64,000 nt of DNA from ZC4RG35 sp036375695. Lineage in GTDB: Bacteria > Actinomycetota > Acidimicrobiia > Spongiisociales > ZC4RG35. A program made the position numbers and the translations under genes. The DNA lies in contig DASVBU010000025.1 of the NCBI GenBank assembly GCA_036375695.1, positions 22,850 to 86,849 on the forward strand. The letters are read 5' to 3'. The notes beneath the pieces were generated by a model. That model had not been told where the DNA came from and did not search any database. It worked only from the letters and a program-made list of their open reading frames with translations. Every line of letters begins with the position of its first letter. Position 1 is the stretch's first letter. Below, one piece after another: positions 1 through 8,859 of this stretch.

Positions 1-2
1 AT

Positions 3-34
3 GAAGGGGGCCGGGCGTATGCCCGGCCCCCTTC
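3..34 (-). terminator. Hairpin terminator after the solute-binding protein gene
   Basis: A perfect 14-bp inverted repeat (3-16 against 21-34) encloses the loop GTAT, 20 bases past the stop codon of the minus-strand gene ending at 54. There is no long T-run, as is common in GC-rich actinobacteria. It could act in both directions. Confidence 0.75.
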
Positions 35-53
35 GAAGGTGTGGTTCAGCCGA

Positions 54-1928
54 TCAGTTGGCGGCTGCCACGCCCCACTGACCCACGTTGTGGTAGGCGC
101 GGGTGCTGTCGAAGTGGTTGTCCCTGATGTTGACGAGCTCACGCCCGACGAACGTCAGGTTCATGGTGTCCCACAACGGCATGACGTAGGCCTCGTCCAT
201 CACGATCTGCACCGCCTGGTTGGTCAGCTCAGCTGCCTCATCCAGGGTCGGGGCGACGAGGATCTGCTTGACCAGCTCGTCGACCTCGTCGTTGACGAAG
301 CCACCGAAGTTGGATTGGCTCTCCGACCACCAGAACTGGTCAGGCGCCGCGGTGAAGAGCGGTGAACCGCTCCAACCGAAGATCACGATGTCCCAGTCCG
401 GGGAGACCAGCAGAGCGCCCAGGTTGTCCGCCGGGACAGGCACCACGTTGATGCCGATCTCGGCGAGGTAGTTCTGGGTGAGCTCCACGAAGGTCCCTCG
501 GTTGGTGTTGGCGGCCGAGAAGCCGAACCGGACATCGGGCACCGGGGTGCCGTCGGGAGCGGTCAGGGCGCCAGCCCCGCCGTCCATGCCGGTGTAGCCG
601 GCCTCTTCGAGGATGGCCCGTGCGGCTTCCACATCACCGCTTCCGTAACCCGTTCCCTCCATGAAGTCCTGGTAGTAGTTCGGGTCGTTCTGCGGGAAGA
701 TGTGGTTGTTGCGGAACTGCGGCTCGATGTCGCCGTAGATGCGCTCACGAGCATCTGCACGGTCGATGGCCGTCCAGATCGCCTTGCGCAACGCAACGTC
801 GCTCAGGGTCTCCATGTTCATGTCGATGTGCTCCCAAACGGCGCCGCCGGAGCCGAGAGCCCAGGTCACGTCATCCATGCCCTGAAGCTGCTGGAGCAGG
901 TCGGCGTCGAAGGATGCCGGCGAACCACCGTGGAGGTCACGGTTGGTGAGTGCCGGAATCCAGGAGCCACGGTCGGTCACCACTTCCTTGGTGACAGTCG
1001 ACAGCGTCGCCACGTCCTCGGTGCCGTAGTACGACTCGTTGGGGACGAGGACGACACGCTCACCAAGGGTGGCGTTCTCGATCATGTACGGGCCACCGGA
1101 CCAGTTGGGCACCGTGGTGTTGAAGAACACCGACGCCTGGGCCACACCTTCGGGGGTGCTCAGGTCGAAGCCCTGGTCCTCCGCGATGTGTGCCGGGTAG
1201 TAGAGGCCGCCGTAAAGGGCGTGCCACTCGGCGTACGGGTAGCCCTCGGGGAATTGCACCATGATGGTGTTGCCCTCGGCCGTGATGTCGACGATGTCCT
1301 CAAAGCGAGACGTGCTCGCCGGGAAGCACCCTTCGGAGCCCTTGGCCGGGAGGCCGGTCTCCGGGTCGATCTCACCCACGAGGCAGTGCTCGGGGTTGCC
1401 GCTCAGGAACTTCCACTGGAGGATGAAGTCGTCGACGGTCACCGGCGTGGTCGACCCATCCGGGTTGGTCCAGACGACCCCTTCCTTCAGCTCATAGGTG
1501 ATGACATCGTTCTCGTACGTCGGCTCGGACGCGAGAACATCCATGTTCCACACGAACTCCCCGTTGGGCATGTACTGGCCAATGATGACCTCCATGCCTT
1601 CCAGGGCCTGGACGGTGTACACGGAGTTCGCCTCGACCCGGTTCACGTTCCATCCGTCCCAGGGCTGGTCGATCAGATAGACCACGTCACCGCCGTCTTC
1701 GCGGGGTCCGCTGTTGCAGTTGAGCGGGTCTTCCGTGCAGCCCTCGAGACCAGGATTGGCCTGAGGGGCCGTAGTCGTGGTGCCGTCACCACCGCCGCCG
1801 GTCGTGGTCGTCTGACCGTCGCCCGCCGTGGTGGTCGTTGCCTGCCCGCCGCCGCCGCAAGCCGCGACCAATAGGCCGAGGATTGCTACCGCGGCGAGCC
1901 ATCGCCACGACCGATACTTGCTTTTCAT
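54..1928 (-). CDS. ABC transporter family-5 substrate-binding lipoprotein
   Basis: Extracellular solute-binding protein of family 5 (OppA/DppA type), the capture component of a peptide or related ABC importer. The 624 residues begin with a lipoprotein signal peptide (lipobox LLVAAC, about residues 19-24), so it should be anchored outside the membrane. A Thr/Gly linker with TTTT blocks (about 30-55) precedes the large two-lobed SBP_bac_5 domain. The start is supported by an AGGAGGA ribosome-binding site 8 bases upstream. A perfect hairpin follows the gene. No permease or ATPase is visible; they may lie beyond the left edge. Family assignment is firm, substrate unknown. Confidence 0.9.
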   Translation of the reverse strand: MKSKYRSWRWLAAVAILGLLVAACGGGGQATTTTAGDGQTTTTGGGGDGTTTTAPQANPGLEGCTEDPLNCNSGPREDGGDVVYLIDQPWDGWNVNRVEANSVYTVQALEGMEVIIGQYMPNGEFVWNMDVLASEPTYENDVITYELKEGVVWTNPDGSTTPVTVDDFILQWKFLSGNPEHCLVGEIDPETGLPAKGSEGCFPASTSRFEDIVDITAEGNTIMVQFPEGYPYAEWHALYGGLYYPAHIAEDQGFDLSTPEGVAQASVFFNTTVPNWSGGPYMIENATLGERVVLVPNESYYGTEDVATLSTVTKEVVTDRGSWIPALTNRDLHGGSPASFDADLLQQLQGMDDVTWALGSGGAVWEHIDMNMETLSDVALRKAIWTAIDRADARERIYGDIEPQFRNNHIFPQNDPNYYQDFMEGTGYGSGDVEAARAILEEAGYTGMDGGAGALTAPDGTPVPDVRFGFSAANTNRGTFVELTQNYLAEIGINVVPVPADNLGALLVSPDWDIVIFGWSGSPLFTAAPDQFWWSESQSNFGGFVNDEVDELVKQILVAPTLDEAAELTNQAVQIVMDEAYVMPLWDTMNLTFVGRELVNIRDNHFDSTRAYHNVGQWGVAAAN

Positions 1929-2061
1929 TCGATTGATCCTCCTGCGGGGGATTTCCTTGGCGGCGCGCCCGAACGGACGCAGCCGTCGCGATAGACCTTA
2001 GACGCAGCCGTGTTGGACTGCGACCTCAAACGTCGGGTATCAACCCCACTGAACCCGTGTT

Positions 2062-3009
2062 TCAGGCGGACTGTGAGCGTGTTTCGAGCCACGAAACGAC
2101 CACTTCGCCGATCGAAGCCGGGTCGATCACGGTCTGGTGCGTCACGTCCTCCAGTATCTCCAGGTCTACCGTGAGCCCGGCTTCTTCGAGGGCCTCGGCG
2201 AAGTCCTCGCTGAACCGGACGGGGACCACCGTGTCGGCGCCACCGTGGATCAGCAGCGTGGCGATCCCGTCATCCGGGTCGATGAGCTCCATCGGGTTGC
2301 CGCTCGCCCAGAGATCGGGATCGTCGGAGAGCGAAACGCCGAACACCGGTGCGGCGAGCATCCCGAGTCGGGTGATGTCGTAGGGGCCCGCCAATCCGAT
2401 GAGCCCGGTGGCACCCGCCTCTCGGGTGTCCCCACACCCTTCTCCGAACAGTGTGCCGGTCAACGCCACCACCGCCGCCAGGTGGGCACCCGACGAGTGC
2501 CCGATCAGGGTCACGGTTCCGTCGGATGCCGGGTGGTGTGCCGCGTGCCGCACCGCGCAGGCGACATCGTGCAGGGCGCCGGGGAACGACGGATCGCTCA
2601 AGGTGGCCAATTCGTACCTGGTGTTGACCACGAGGTAGCCGTTGTCTGCCAGGTGTCCGGCGAGACGTTCCAGTGACCGGGGAGATCCCGCTATCCAGCT
2701 CCCCCCATGGACCAGCACCACCGCCGGGAACGGCCCCGATCCCTCGGGGACGGTCACCTCGGCGTCCAGATCCCGAATGGGCGTCGTGGTGGTGCTCCCG
2801 TTGGCGGTCGTAGACGTCACGGTCGAGGTGGTGGTGCTCGGCTGCAGGGTGGTGACCGTCGGGCTGGTCGGTTCGGTGACGTTGGTCGAGGTCGGGACGA
2901 GAGCCGGGAGCGCGGTGCAGGCGGCGAGCGCGCCCAGGAGCAGGAGGCCGGTCGGCCGGGCGGCGGATCCGCGGTCAGGAGAGAAGAGACGCCGCAGCAC
3001 GATCGACAT
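2062..3009 (-). CDS. Alpha/beta hydrolase lipoprotein (esterase/lipase-like)
   Basis: Probable secreted, lipid-anchored carboxylesterase. From the ATG at 3009 the protein is about 315 residues with lipobox LGALAAC, then a Thr-rich linker (TTTST type) and an alpha/beta hydrolase domain. Visible family features are the oxyanion motif HGGSW, the nucleophile elbow GHSSGAH, an acid in GGAD and the late His in VTHQ. An upstream in-frame start at 3075 would add a non-signal-like extension inside the preceding gene, so 3009 is preferred. The start overlaps the 3' end of the 6-phosphogluconolactonase gene by 35 bases, suggesting coupling. Substrate unknown. Confidence 0.82.
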   Translation of the reverse strand: MSIVLRRLFSPDRGSAARPTGLLLLGALAACTALPALVPTSTNVTEPTSPTVTTLQPSTTTSTVTSTTANGSTTTTPIRDLDAEVTVPEGSGPFPAVVLVHGGSWIAGSPRSLERLAGHLADNGYLVVNTRYELATLSDPSFPGALHDVACAVRHAAHHPASDGTVTLIGHSSGAHLAAVVALTGTLFGEGCGDTREAGATGLIGLAGPYDITRLGMLAAPVFGVSLSDDPDLWASGNPMELIDPDDGIATLLIHGGADTVVPVRFSEDFAEALEEAGLTVDLEILEDVTHQTVIDPASIGEVVVSWLETRSQSA

Positions 3010-3652
3010 GCCACTCGACCCGGGCCTCGCCCCTTCCGAGACGGCCCGCCGGGGTGAGCCCGGCGAAGGAGTCACGGACCGCTGCGGCCTTCGACTCCCC
3101 GTGCGCCTGGACCAAGACGACCTCGGCGGACCATATGAGAGGGAATGTGGCCGTGATCCGGAACTCGGATTGGGCGGGCACCCAGTTGGCGACGATGTAC
3201 CGGTTCCACTCCTCGAGGGCGGTGGTGTTGGGGAACAGGGAAGCGGTGTGACCGTCCTCGCCGACGCCCAGGTGGATCACGTCGGGGCGACTTCCCTCGA
3301 GCAGGTTGCGGACCGTGGCGTCGTATTGCGCCGCGGCCTCGTCCGGCTCCATGTCTTCTGCCCATGGCGGTCGGTAGAGCCAGGTGCCAACGGGTCCCGC
3401 CAGCACTTCGGCCGCCATCCGGCCGTTGCAACGTTCGTCATATGGCGGCACCCAGCGCTCGTCGGTGATCCAAAGATCGATCTTCTCCCAGTCGAGATCC
3501 ATCCCCGAGAGGATTCGATATGCGGGTATCGGGGTGGTGCCACCCGTGAGACCGAGGGTGAACCGGTCGTCGGCCTTGGCGGCGAGCTCGGCGATCCGAT
3601 CCGCCACGGCTCGAGATGTCTCCTCGGGTGTGTCGTGTACGACGAGTTCCAC
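2975..3652 (-). CDS. pgl: 6-phosphogluconolactonase
   Basis: Hydrolyses 6-phosphoglucono-1,5-lactone to 6-phosphogluconate in the oxidative pentose phosphate pathway (cytoplasm). The 225 residues carry the GlcN6P-isomerase/6PGL-fold signatures TGGTTP near residue 37, DERWVPP near 65 and GVGEDGHTASLFP near 130. Length is normal for a DevB-type enzyme. It is flanked on the same strand by two alpha/beta hydrolases, with a 37-base gap upstream and an overlap downstream. No zwf or gnd is present in the window. Confidence 0.93.
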   Translation of the reverse strand: MELVVHDTPEETSRAVADRIAELAAKADDRFTLGLTGGTTPIPAYRILSGMDLDWEKIDLWITDERWVPPYDERCNGRMAAEVLAGPVGTWLYRPPWAEDMEPDEAAAQYDATVRNLLEGSRPDVIHLGVGEDGHTASLFPNTTALEEWNRYIVANWVPAQSEFRITATFPLIWSAEVVLVQAHGESKAAAVRDSFAGLTPAGRLGRGEARVEWHVDRAAASLLS

Positions 3653-3689
3653 TGACGGCCGAGCCTACCGAGGGACGCGGTGTGTCGGG

Positions 3690-4328
3690 TCACGTGAGCC
3701 GCCCCACCCACCCGGCCGTCCGTTCGGCGAGGAACGAAGCGGTGGTCTCCTCGGTCCAACCACCGCCCCTGGGGGAGTGGGTGGCCTTCTCCAGGATCTC
3801 GACGGTCGCATTGGGCAGCGTGGCGATGTGACGCTGGAACAGGTCCATGCGGGCCATGGCGTCGTTGGTCCCTTGAAAGAACAGCATCGGCAGATCGATG
3901 GCGGGGAACTGGTCGATGCGCAGACTCTCGGGTCGGCCTGCGGGGTGGAGCGGGTAGGCGTACAGCACCAGGCCGGCGGCCGGGTGGCCGTCGGCGGCGA
4001 GATAGGTACCCATCCGCCCGCCCATGGAGCGGCCGGCCAGGAAGACCCGATCGACCTCTTTCGTCAACCGCTCGGCTGCGGCGCGATGACATGCGAGGAG
4101 CCGATCCCGATGGTCGGGTCGGCGGCCTCCCCGCTCGGTGTACGGGTAGTTGAAGGTGAGGACATGCAGACCCCACCCGGCGAGACCGTCCCTCAGCTTC
4201 TCCATGAATGGGTGGTCCTGGTTCGTCCCCGCGCCGTGGGCGAGGAGGATCCCCGTGGGGCCCTCGCCGGCCATGCGCGCAGTGACCGTCTCTCCCTTGG
4301 CCCAGGTGATGCGGAGGGTGCGTGCCAT
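3690..4328 (-). CDS. KANL3/Tex30-type alpha/beta hydrolase
   Basis: Small cytoplasmic alpha/beta hydrolase of the KANL3/Tex30-like family. About 212 residues from ATG 4328, chosen because sequence further upstream is repeat-derived and not protein-like. Seen: LLAHGAGTNQDHPFM (oxyanion region), the nucleophile motif GRSMGGRM, FFQGTNDAMA carrying the acid, and a late His in KATHSP. The exact reaction is unknown; relatives are annotated only as hydrolases. It ends 37 bases before pgl. Confidence 0.78.
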   Translation of the reverse strand: MARTLRITWAKGETVTARMAGEGPTGILLAHGAGTNQDHPFMEKLRDGLAGWGLHVLTFNYPYTERGGRRPDHRDRLLACHRAAAERLTKEVDRVFLAGRSMGGRMGTYLAADGHPAAGLVLYAYPLHPAGRPESLRIDQFPAIDLPMLFFQGTNDAMARMDLFQRHIATLPNATVEILEKATHSPRGGGWTEETTASFLAERTAGWVGRLT

Positions 4329-4347
4329 CGGCTTCGCAAGGTACTGG

Positions 4348-4430
4348 GTGTCTCGAACACCGTACCCCGTATCCCGACAGGCCTTTTGGGTACGGGGTAC
4401 GAGGCACGGAGTACGGGGTGCGGCGATACG
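4348..4430. repeat. Degenerate GTAC heptad repeat with inverted arms
   Basis: The gap between the hydrolase start and rplY contains tandem 7-base units close to GGGTACG from about 4388 to 4427, plus an inverted arm at 4362-4375. Arms 4362-4371 + 4373-4375 and 4388-4400 pair over 13 bp with one bulged base and a 12-base loop containing TTTT. A related array lies at 52433-52550. Function unknown. Confidence 0.6.
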
Positions 4431-4457
4431 AACTAGGCACAAGCCCAGGGCAAAGGG

Positions 4458-4463
4458 CATAAT
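4458..4463 (+). promoter_or_regulatory. Candidate -10 element for rplY
   Basis: CATAAT lies 36 bases before the rplY start, in the only gap between the divergent genes. No clear -35 hexamer is visible at the ideal spacing, so this is a weak call. Confidence 0.35.
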
Positions 4464-4498
4464 CCGTGTTCGTTCTTCCACTCCCAAGGAGTCTTCAG

Positions 4499-5176
4499 AT
4501 GTCAGAGATCACCCTGCGCGCCCACACCGGGAGGACGCCCGGAACGCGCAGCTCGCGCCGGCTCCGCCGTGAGGGCATGGTCCCGGCGGTCGTCTACGGC
4601 ATGGGGATGGAGCCCGTGTCGGTCGCCGTCGATGCCCACGATCTCCATCTCGCCCTCCACACCGAGGCCGGGGTCAATGCGGTCATCTCACTCGAGATCG
4701 AAGGTGCTGAGACCGTGACCACGATGGCGCGAGTCATCGAGAAGCATCCGTTCCGCCCCGAGTACCGCCATGTCGATTTCGTCCGGGTCGACCTGACCCG
4801 GGCGATCCACACCGAAGTGCCCATTCATTTCGAGGGCGAGCCGATCGGCGTCAGGGAGGGTGGTGTGCTCTCCCCGGCCAAGACCCATGTCCTGGTGGAG
4901 GGTCTTCCCACGGAAATCCCGGGACACATCGAGGTCGACATCAGCGGCGTGGAGCTGGGTGGGAACCTTCGTGTGGCCGACCTGCCCCAGATCGAGGGCA
5001 TCACCTATCTCGACGACCCCGAGGCCGTCCTGATGTCGGTGACCACACCGGCGGCCGAGGAGCCCGAAGTGGTCGAGGAAGAGGAAGAAGCCGCCGAAGC
5101 GGCCGAAGGCGAGGAGGCCGCACCGGCCGATGAGGCTGCCGAAGAGGCTGCTGAAGAAGAGGGCGGAGACGAGTAG
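4499..5176 (+). CDS. rplY: 50S ribosomal protein L25/general stress protein Ctc
   Basis: Ribosomal protein L25 of the long TL5/CTC class, which binds 5S rRNA. About 225 residues: the N-terminal L25 domain opens with LRAHTGRTPGTRSSRRLR and contains PAVVYG, followed by the TL5 C-terminal beta domain with PIHFEGEP and GGVL. The last 45 or so residues are an acidic Glu/Ala tail. ATG 4499 is chosen because AAGGAG sits 7 bases upstream; a GTG at 4466 would add a non-conserved leader. pth follows 7 bases later, the usual bacterial order. Confidence 0.95.
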   Translation: MSEITLRAHTGRTPGTRSSRRLRREGMVPAVVYGMGMEPVSVAVDAHDLHLALHTEAGVNAVISLEIEGAETVTTMARVIEKHPFRPEYRHVDFVRVDLTRAIHTEVPIHFEGEPIGVREGGVLSPAKTHVLVEGLPTEIPGHIEVDISGVELGGNLRVADLPQIEGITYLDDPEAVLMSVTTPAAEEPEVVEEEEEAAEAAEGEEAAPADEAAEEAAEEEGGDE

Positions 5177-5183
5177 CGCCCGA

Positions 5184-5747
5184 GTGGTCGTTGTCGGGCT
5201 CCGCAACCCCGGGCCCGGCTACCAGGGCACCCGTCACAACATCGGATTCGAGGTCCTCTCTCGAGTCGCCGACCGCGCCGGAGCGCGACTGGGGCGCGCT
5301 CCCGCTCGCGTGCCCGCCCAGGTGGTCTCGCTGGGAAGCGCCGTCCTCGCCAGCCCGGTGACCTACATGAACGACTCGGGGAGGGCGGTGCGCGCCATCC
5401 TCGACTATTGGAGGGTGGCGCCGGCCGACCTCCTCGTCATCCACGACGACATCGACCTGGCCTTCGGGAGGCTTCGTGTCCAGGTGGGAGGCGGTTCGGG
5501 CGGCCACAACGGGATCCGGTCCATCGACCGAGCGCTCGGAACACCGGACTACTCCCGCCTCAAGGTTGGGGTGGGACGACCACCGGGGACCATGGACCCG
5601 GCCGACTACGTCTTGCAGCGTTTCTCGAAGACCGAGCGCGAGGAGATCGACGTACTGATCGAGGACGCCGCCGACGTCGTCGACGCCTGGCTCGAGGATC
5701 GGTCACGGGCACAGGAAATGGCCGCCCATCGGGGACGCGATGCCTGA
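5184..5747 (+). CDS. pth: Peptidyl-tRNA hydrolase
   Basis: Releases tRNA from peptidyl-tRNA that drops off ribosomes. From GTG 5184 the protein is 187 residues and starts directly with the conserved beta strand. Catalytic and binding positions of the Pth family are visible: Asn in NPG, His in TRHNIGF, Asn in YMNDSG, Asp in HDDIDL and Asn in GGHNGIRS. The usual GLGNPG reads GLRNPG here, an unusual Gly-to-Arg change. An ATG at 5130 is in frame but lies inside rplY and would add a basic extension. It overlaps glpK by 8 bases. Confidence 0.93.
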   Translation: MVVVGLRNPGPGYQGTRHNIGFEVLSRVADRAGARLGRAPARVPAQVVSLGSAVLASPVTYMNDSGRAVRAILDYWRVAPADLLVIHDDIDLAFGRLRVQVGGGSGGHNGIRSIDRALGTPDYSRLKVGVGRPPGTMDPADYVLQRFSKTEREEIDVLIEDAADVVDAWLEDRSRAQEMAAHRGRDA

Positions 5748-7215
5748 GTTCGTCGGCGCCATCGACCAGGGGACGACCTCCACCCGGTTCATGGTCTTCG
5801 ACGGCGGCGGCGAGGTCCGGGCATCCGCCCAGAAGGAGCATCGCCAGATCTTCCCCAACCCGGGCTGGGTCGAGCACGATCCGATGGAGATCTGGTCCAG
5901 CACCGTCGAAGTGATCGAGACGGCCCTCGCTCGTGCCGGTCTGGGCGCGAGCGACCTCGCCGGGGTGGGCATAGCCAACCAGAGGGAGACGACCGTGCTA
6001 TGGAACCGGGCGACGGGCGAGCCCCTGGCCAACGCCGTCGTCTGGCAGGACACCAGGACCGACCGCATATGCGCCGACCTCGCCGCCGAGGGTGGGCCCG
6101 ATCGCTTCAGGGACAGAACCGGGCTTCCCATCGCCACCTATTTCTCGGGTCCCAAGATCCGCTGGCTCCTCGATGAAACGGGGCTCCGGGACCGGGCCGA
6201 GAGAGGCGAGGTCGCGTTTGGCACCATCGACTCTTGGCTGGCGTGGAACCTCACGGGGCGTCACGTCACCGACTCCACCAATGCCTCCCGCACCCTGCTC
6301 TACGACCTCGCCACCGACTCGTGGGGCCCCGATCTGGCCGCGGTGATCGGTGTGCCCGAGACCGTGTTGCCCGAGATCGTGGACTCCGTCGGAGTGGTCG
6401 CCGATTGCGGAGGCCCCCTCGCCGGTGTCCCGTTGGCCGCCATGCTCGGGGACCAGCAAGCCGCCCTCTTCGGTCAGGCCTGCTTCCTGCCCGGGGAGGC
6501 CAAGAACACCTACGGGACCGGCAACTTCCTGCTCCTCCACACCGGGGACACGCCGGTCGCCTCGGCAGCCGGCCTGATCACCACGGTGGCCTCCCGCTTC
6601 CGGGGAGAGCCGGTCCAGTACGCACTGGAGGGCGCCATCGCCGTCACCGGCTCGCTCGTGCAGTGGCTCCGTGACAACCTGGGGATCATCTCCGATGCCT
6701 CGGAGGTCGAGGAGCTCGCCGCTTCCGTCGACGACACCGGCGACGTCTACTTCGTTCCCGCCTTCAGCGGGTTGTTCGCCCCTCATTGGAGATCGGATGC
6801 CAGAGGTGTGATCGTCGGGCTGACCCGGTTCATCGACAAGCGCCACCTGGCAAGGGCCGCTCTCGAAGCGACGGCGTTCCAGACCCAGGAGGTGCTGGCC
6901 GCGATGGCCGACGACTCCGGCGTCCGTCTCACGGAGCTCAGGGTGGATGGAGGGATGAGCCGCAACGATCTCCTCATGCAGATCCAGGCCGACGTGCTCG
7001 GCATCGACATCGTCAGGCCCCGGTTCACCGAGACCACCGTCCTCGGGGCGGCCTATGCGGCCGGTCTGGCCACCGGGCTCTGGAAGGACCGTGACGAGGT
7101 CAAGGGCTTGTGGGCCGAGGACCGCCGATGGTCGCCACGCATCGACTTCTCCGAGAGGACGCGCCTCACCGCCCGCTGGAGCCAGGCGATACAGCGATCC
7201 CTGGGCTGGGCCTAG
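5740..7215 (+). CDS. glpK: Glycerol kinase
   Basis: ATP-dependent phosphorylation of glycerol to sn-glycerol 3-phosphate; FGGY-family kinase of 491 residues, normal length. Seen: N-terminal phosphate loop [27 protein letters not shown] followed by WQDTRT, the [10 protein letters not shown] region, and GTGNFLLL. The ATG lies within the last codons of pth (8-base overlap), implying coupling. pgsA 70 bases downstream also works on glycerol phosphate, giving a lipid-precursor theme. No glpF or glpD is present. Confidence 0.95.
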   Translation: MPEFVGAIDQGTTSTRFMVFDGGGEVRASAQKEHRQIFPNPGWVEHDPMEIWSSTVEVIETALARAGLGASDLAGVGIANQRETTVLWNRATGEPLANAVVWQDTRTDRICADLAAEGGPDRFRDRTGLPIATYFSGPKIRWLLDETGLRDRAERGEVAFGTIDSWLAWNLTGRHVTDSTNASRTLLYDLATDSWGPDLAAVIGVPETVLPEIVDSVGVVADCGGPLAGVPLAAMLGDQQAALFGQACFLPGEAKNTYGTGNFLLLHTGDTPVASAAGLITTVASRFRGEPVQYALEGAIAVTGSLVQWLRDNLGIISDASEVEELAASVDDTGDVYFVPAFSGLFAPHWRSDARGVIVGLTRFIDKRHLARAALEATAFQTQEVLAAMADDSGVRLTELRVDGGMSRNDLLMQIQADVLGIDIVRPRFTETTVLGAAYAAGLATGLWKDRDEVKGLWAEDRRWSPRIDFSERTRLTARWSQAIQRSLGWA

Positions 7216-7272
7216 CCGGCCTCCACCGCCTTCCGACGCCACCCGGACGGGTCGCGTCCGCTCCCGGCACCG

Positions 7273-7278
7273 TATGAT
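7273..7278 (+). promoter_or_regulatory. Candidate leaderless -10 element for pgsA
   Basis: TATGAT ends 6 bases before the GTG start of pgsA, and no ribosome-binding site is present. This is the spacing expected when transcription begins at the start codon. Confidence 0.5.
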
Positions 7279-7284
7279 CGCGTC

Positions 7285-7872
7285 GTGACCCGAGGCCGTC
7301 TCAACTTGCCCGACGGACTCGCCCTTTTCCGGGTGGTGATGACCGTCCCCATCATGTCGTTCGTCAGGGCTGACGAGGACCAGATCCCCGGGCACTTCTT
7401 CATCGCCGCCGCACTGTTCGCCATCACCGCCCTCACCGACTTCCTCGACGGATACCTGGCGCGTCGGAGCACCGGGGGCACGGTCCTCGGGGCGTTCCTC
7501 GACACCACCGCCGACAAGATCCTGGTCACCGGCGTGCTTCTCGCCCTCGTGTCCGTGGACCACGTCTCGGTGTGGCCGGCGGCGGTGATCGTGTTCCGGG
7601 AGTTCACCGTCATGGCCCTGCGCGGGGTCGTGGCCCACGGCGGAGGCCTGATCAAGCCGTCCACTTGGGGCAAGGCGAAGGCGGTCACGCAATACACGGC
7701 TCTGTTCCTCGCCTTTCTCAGGCTCCCGGACAAGTGGGGGCCCTGGTACCTCGACCAGTACGTGATGGCGATCGCGGTGATCGCCACCATCGGGTCGATG
7801 TGGGGTTACCTTCAGTCCTTCTGGAAGGTGATCCGATCGGAGCCGGAACCGGCCCCCGCAAATCGGTCGTGA
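7285..7872 (+). CDS. pgsA: CDP-alcohol phosphatidyltransferase (PgsA-like)
   Basis: Membrane enzyme that transfers a phosphatidyl group from CDP-diacylglycerol, most likely to glycerol 3-phosphate to make phosphatidylglycerol phosphate. 195 residues with several hydrophobic segments. The family signature D-x2-DG-x2-AR-x8-G-x3-D-x3-D is seen as DFLDGYLARR followed by GAFLDTTADK (about residues 52-80). GTG start preceded by a leaderless-type -10. The stop overlaps the next start (GTGA). PgsA rather than Pis or Cls is the best guess from length and organisation. Confidence 0.88.
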   Translation: MTRGRLNLPDGLALFRVVMTVPIMSFVRADEDQIPGHFFIAAALFAITALTDFLDGYLARRSTGGTVLGAFLDTTADKILVTGVLLALVSVDHVSVWPAAVIVFREFTVMALRGVVAHGGGLIKPSTWGKAKAVTQYTALFLAFLRLPDKWGPWYLDQYVMAIAVIATIGSMWGYLQSFWKVIRSEPEPAPANRS

Positions 7873-8810
7873 AGGTCGCGGTCACCGGTGGCACCGGGGT
7901 GGTGGGCAACGCTCTGGTGAAGGAGCTCCTGGCGGACGGCCACGAGGTGTCGATGTTGGTGCGTTCCGGGTCCGCGCCGAATGGGGGAGCCCGCCCGGTG
8001 CCCGGTGACGTGCTCGACCCTGCGAGCCTCGACCGGCTCACCAAGGGGGCCGAGGTCGTCTTCCATGTCGCCGGGGTCAACGAACTCTGCCCCCGCAAGC
8101 CGGGCCGGATGTGGCAGGTCAACGTCGTGGGGACCCGGAACGTGCTCGAGGCTGCCCGGCGGTCGGGCGTCCGGAGGGTGGTTCACACCTCGTCGGCGGT
8201 GACGATCGGGGAAGCCAAGGGCGAAGTCGGCACGGAGGAGACCCGCCACCGGGGCCGATACCTCTCCCTCTACGCACGAACCAAGACGGAGGCCGAGCGC
8301 CTGGCGATGGCGTTCGAGGGCATCGAGGTGGTGGCCGTCAACCCGTCGTCGGTCCAAGGGCCCGGTCGCGACACGGGGACGGGAAAGATCCTCCGCGCCG
8401 CGGCGCGCGGCCGGCTGCGCTACGCCTTCGACACCACCTTCTCCCTGGTCGACATCACCGACTGCGCCAGGGGACACATCCTCGCCGGGGAGGCCGGACG
8501 GCCCGGCGAGCGGTACCTGCTCAGCGGGGCGACCCTCAGCACCAGAGAGGCGATCTCCGTCCTCGAGAAGGTGACCGGGCCGCTGCCGCCGCCCAGGTAC
8601 CTCCCCGAATGGCTGCTTCCGCTGGCCGGAGCGGCCGGCTCCGTGCTCCCACTGTCGATTCCCGTCTGCCCCGAGTCGGTCAGGGTGGCGCGGCACGGCC
8701 ATCGTCTCGACGGGAGCAAGGCGACTCGTGAGCTGGGCCTCCGGTACACGCCCGTCGAGGAGACCTTTCGCCGCACGGTCGAGTGGTTTCGAGAGACCGG
8801 CAGGCTCTGA
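7869..8810 (+). CDS. NAD(P)-dependent epimerase/reductase, extended SDR
   Basis: Extended short-chain dehydrogenase resembling dihydroflavonol 4-reductase and hopanoid-associated sugar epimerases. 313 residues from GTG 7869 (GTGA overlap with pgsA). Rossmann motif TGGTGVVG near residue 7, STS-like segment HTSSAVTIG near 105, and catalytic YARTKTEAE supplying Tyr-x3-Lys near 130. Substrate unknown; the neighbourhood (glpK, pgsA) suggests a lipid or polyol role but does not prove it. A longer open frame from 7572 is read-through of pgsA in another frame. Confidence 0.85.
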   Translation: MKVAVTGGTGVVGNALVKELLADGHEVSMLVRSGSAPNGGARPVPGDVLDPASLDRLTKGAEVVFHVAGVNELCPRKPGRMWQVNVVGTRNVLEAARRSGVRRVVHTSSAVTIGEAKGEVGTEETRHRGRYLSLYARTKTEAERLAMAFEGIEVVAVNPSSVQGPGRDTGTGKILRAAARGRLRYAFDTTFSLVDITDCARGHILAGEAGRPGERYLLSGATLSTREAISVLEKVTGPLPPPRYLPEWLLPLAGAAGSVLPLSIPVCPESVRVARHGHRLDGSKATRELGLRYTPVEETFRRTVEWFRETGRL

Positions 8811-8833
8811 CCTCCACCGATTCGTGGTGGAGG
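8811..8833 (+). terminator. Hairpin after the epimerase gene
   Basis: An 8-bp perfect stem (CCTCCACC at 8811 against GGTGGAGG at 8826) with a 7-base loop begins right after the epimerase stop codon. No T-run follows. Confidence 0.5.
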
Positions 8834-8859
8834 GCCACCGGTAGCATCGGCTTCCCGGG

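Noticed and set aside
702..1874. Plus-strand open frame of 390 codons
   Set aside because: It lies wholly antisense to the solute-binding protein gene, has no motif or signal, and is a product of high GC content.
3277..4440. Minus-strand open frame of 387 codons
   Set aside because: It is a shifted frame through pgl and the hydrolase; the repetitive N-terminus is translated GTAC repeat.
5998..7692. Minus-strand open frame of 564 codons
   Set aside because: It is antisense to glpK and pgsA, both of which are certain.
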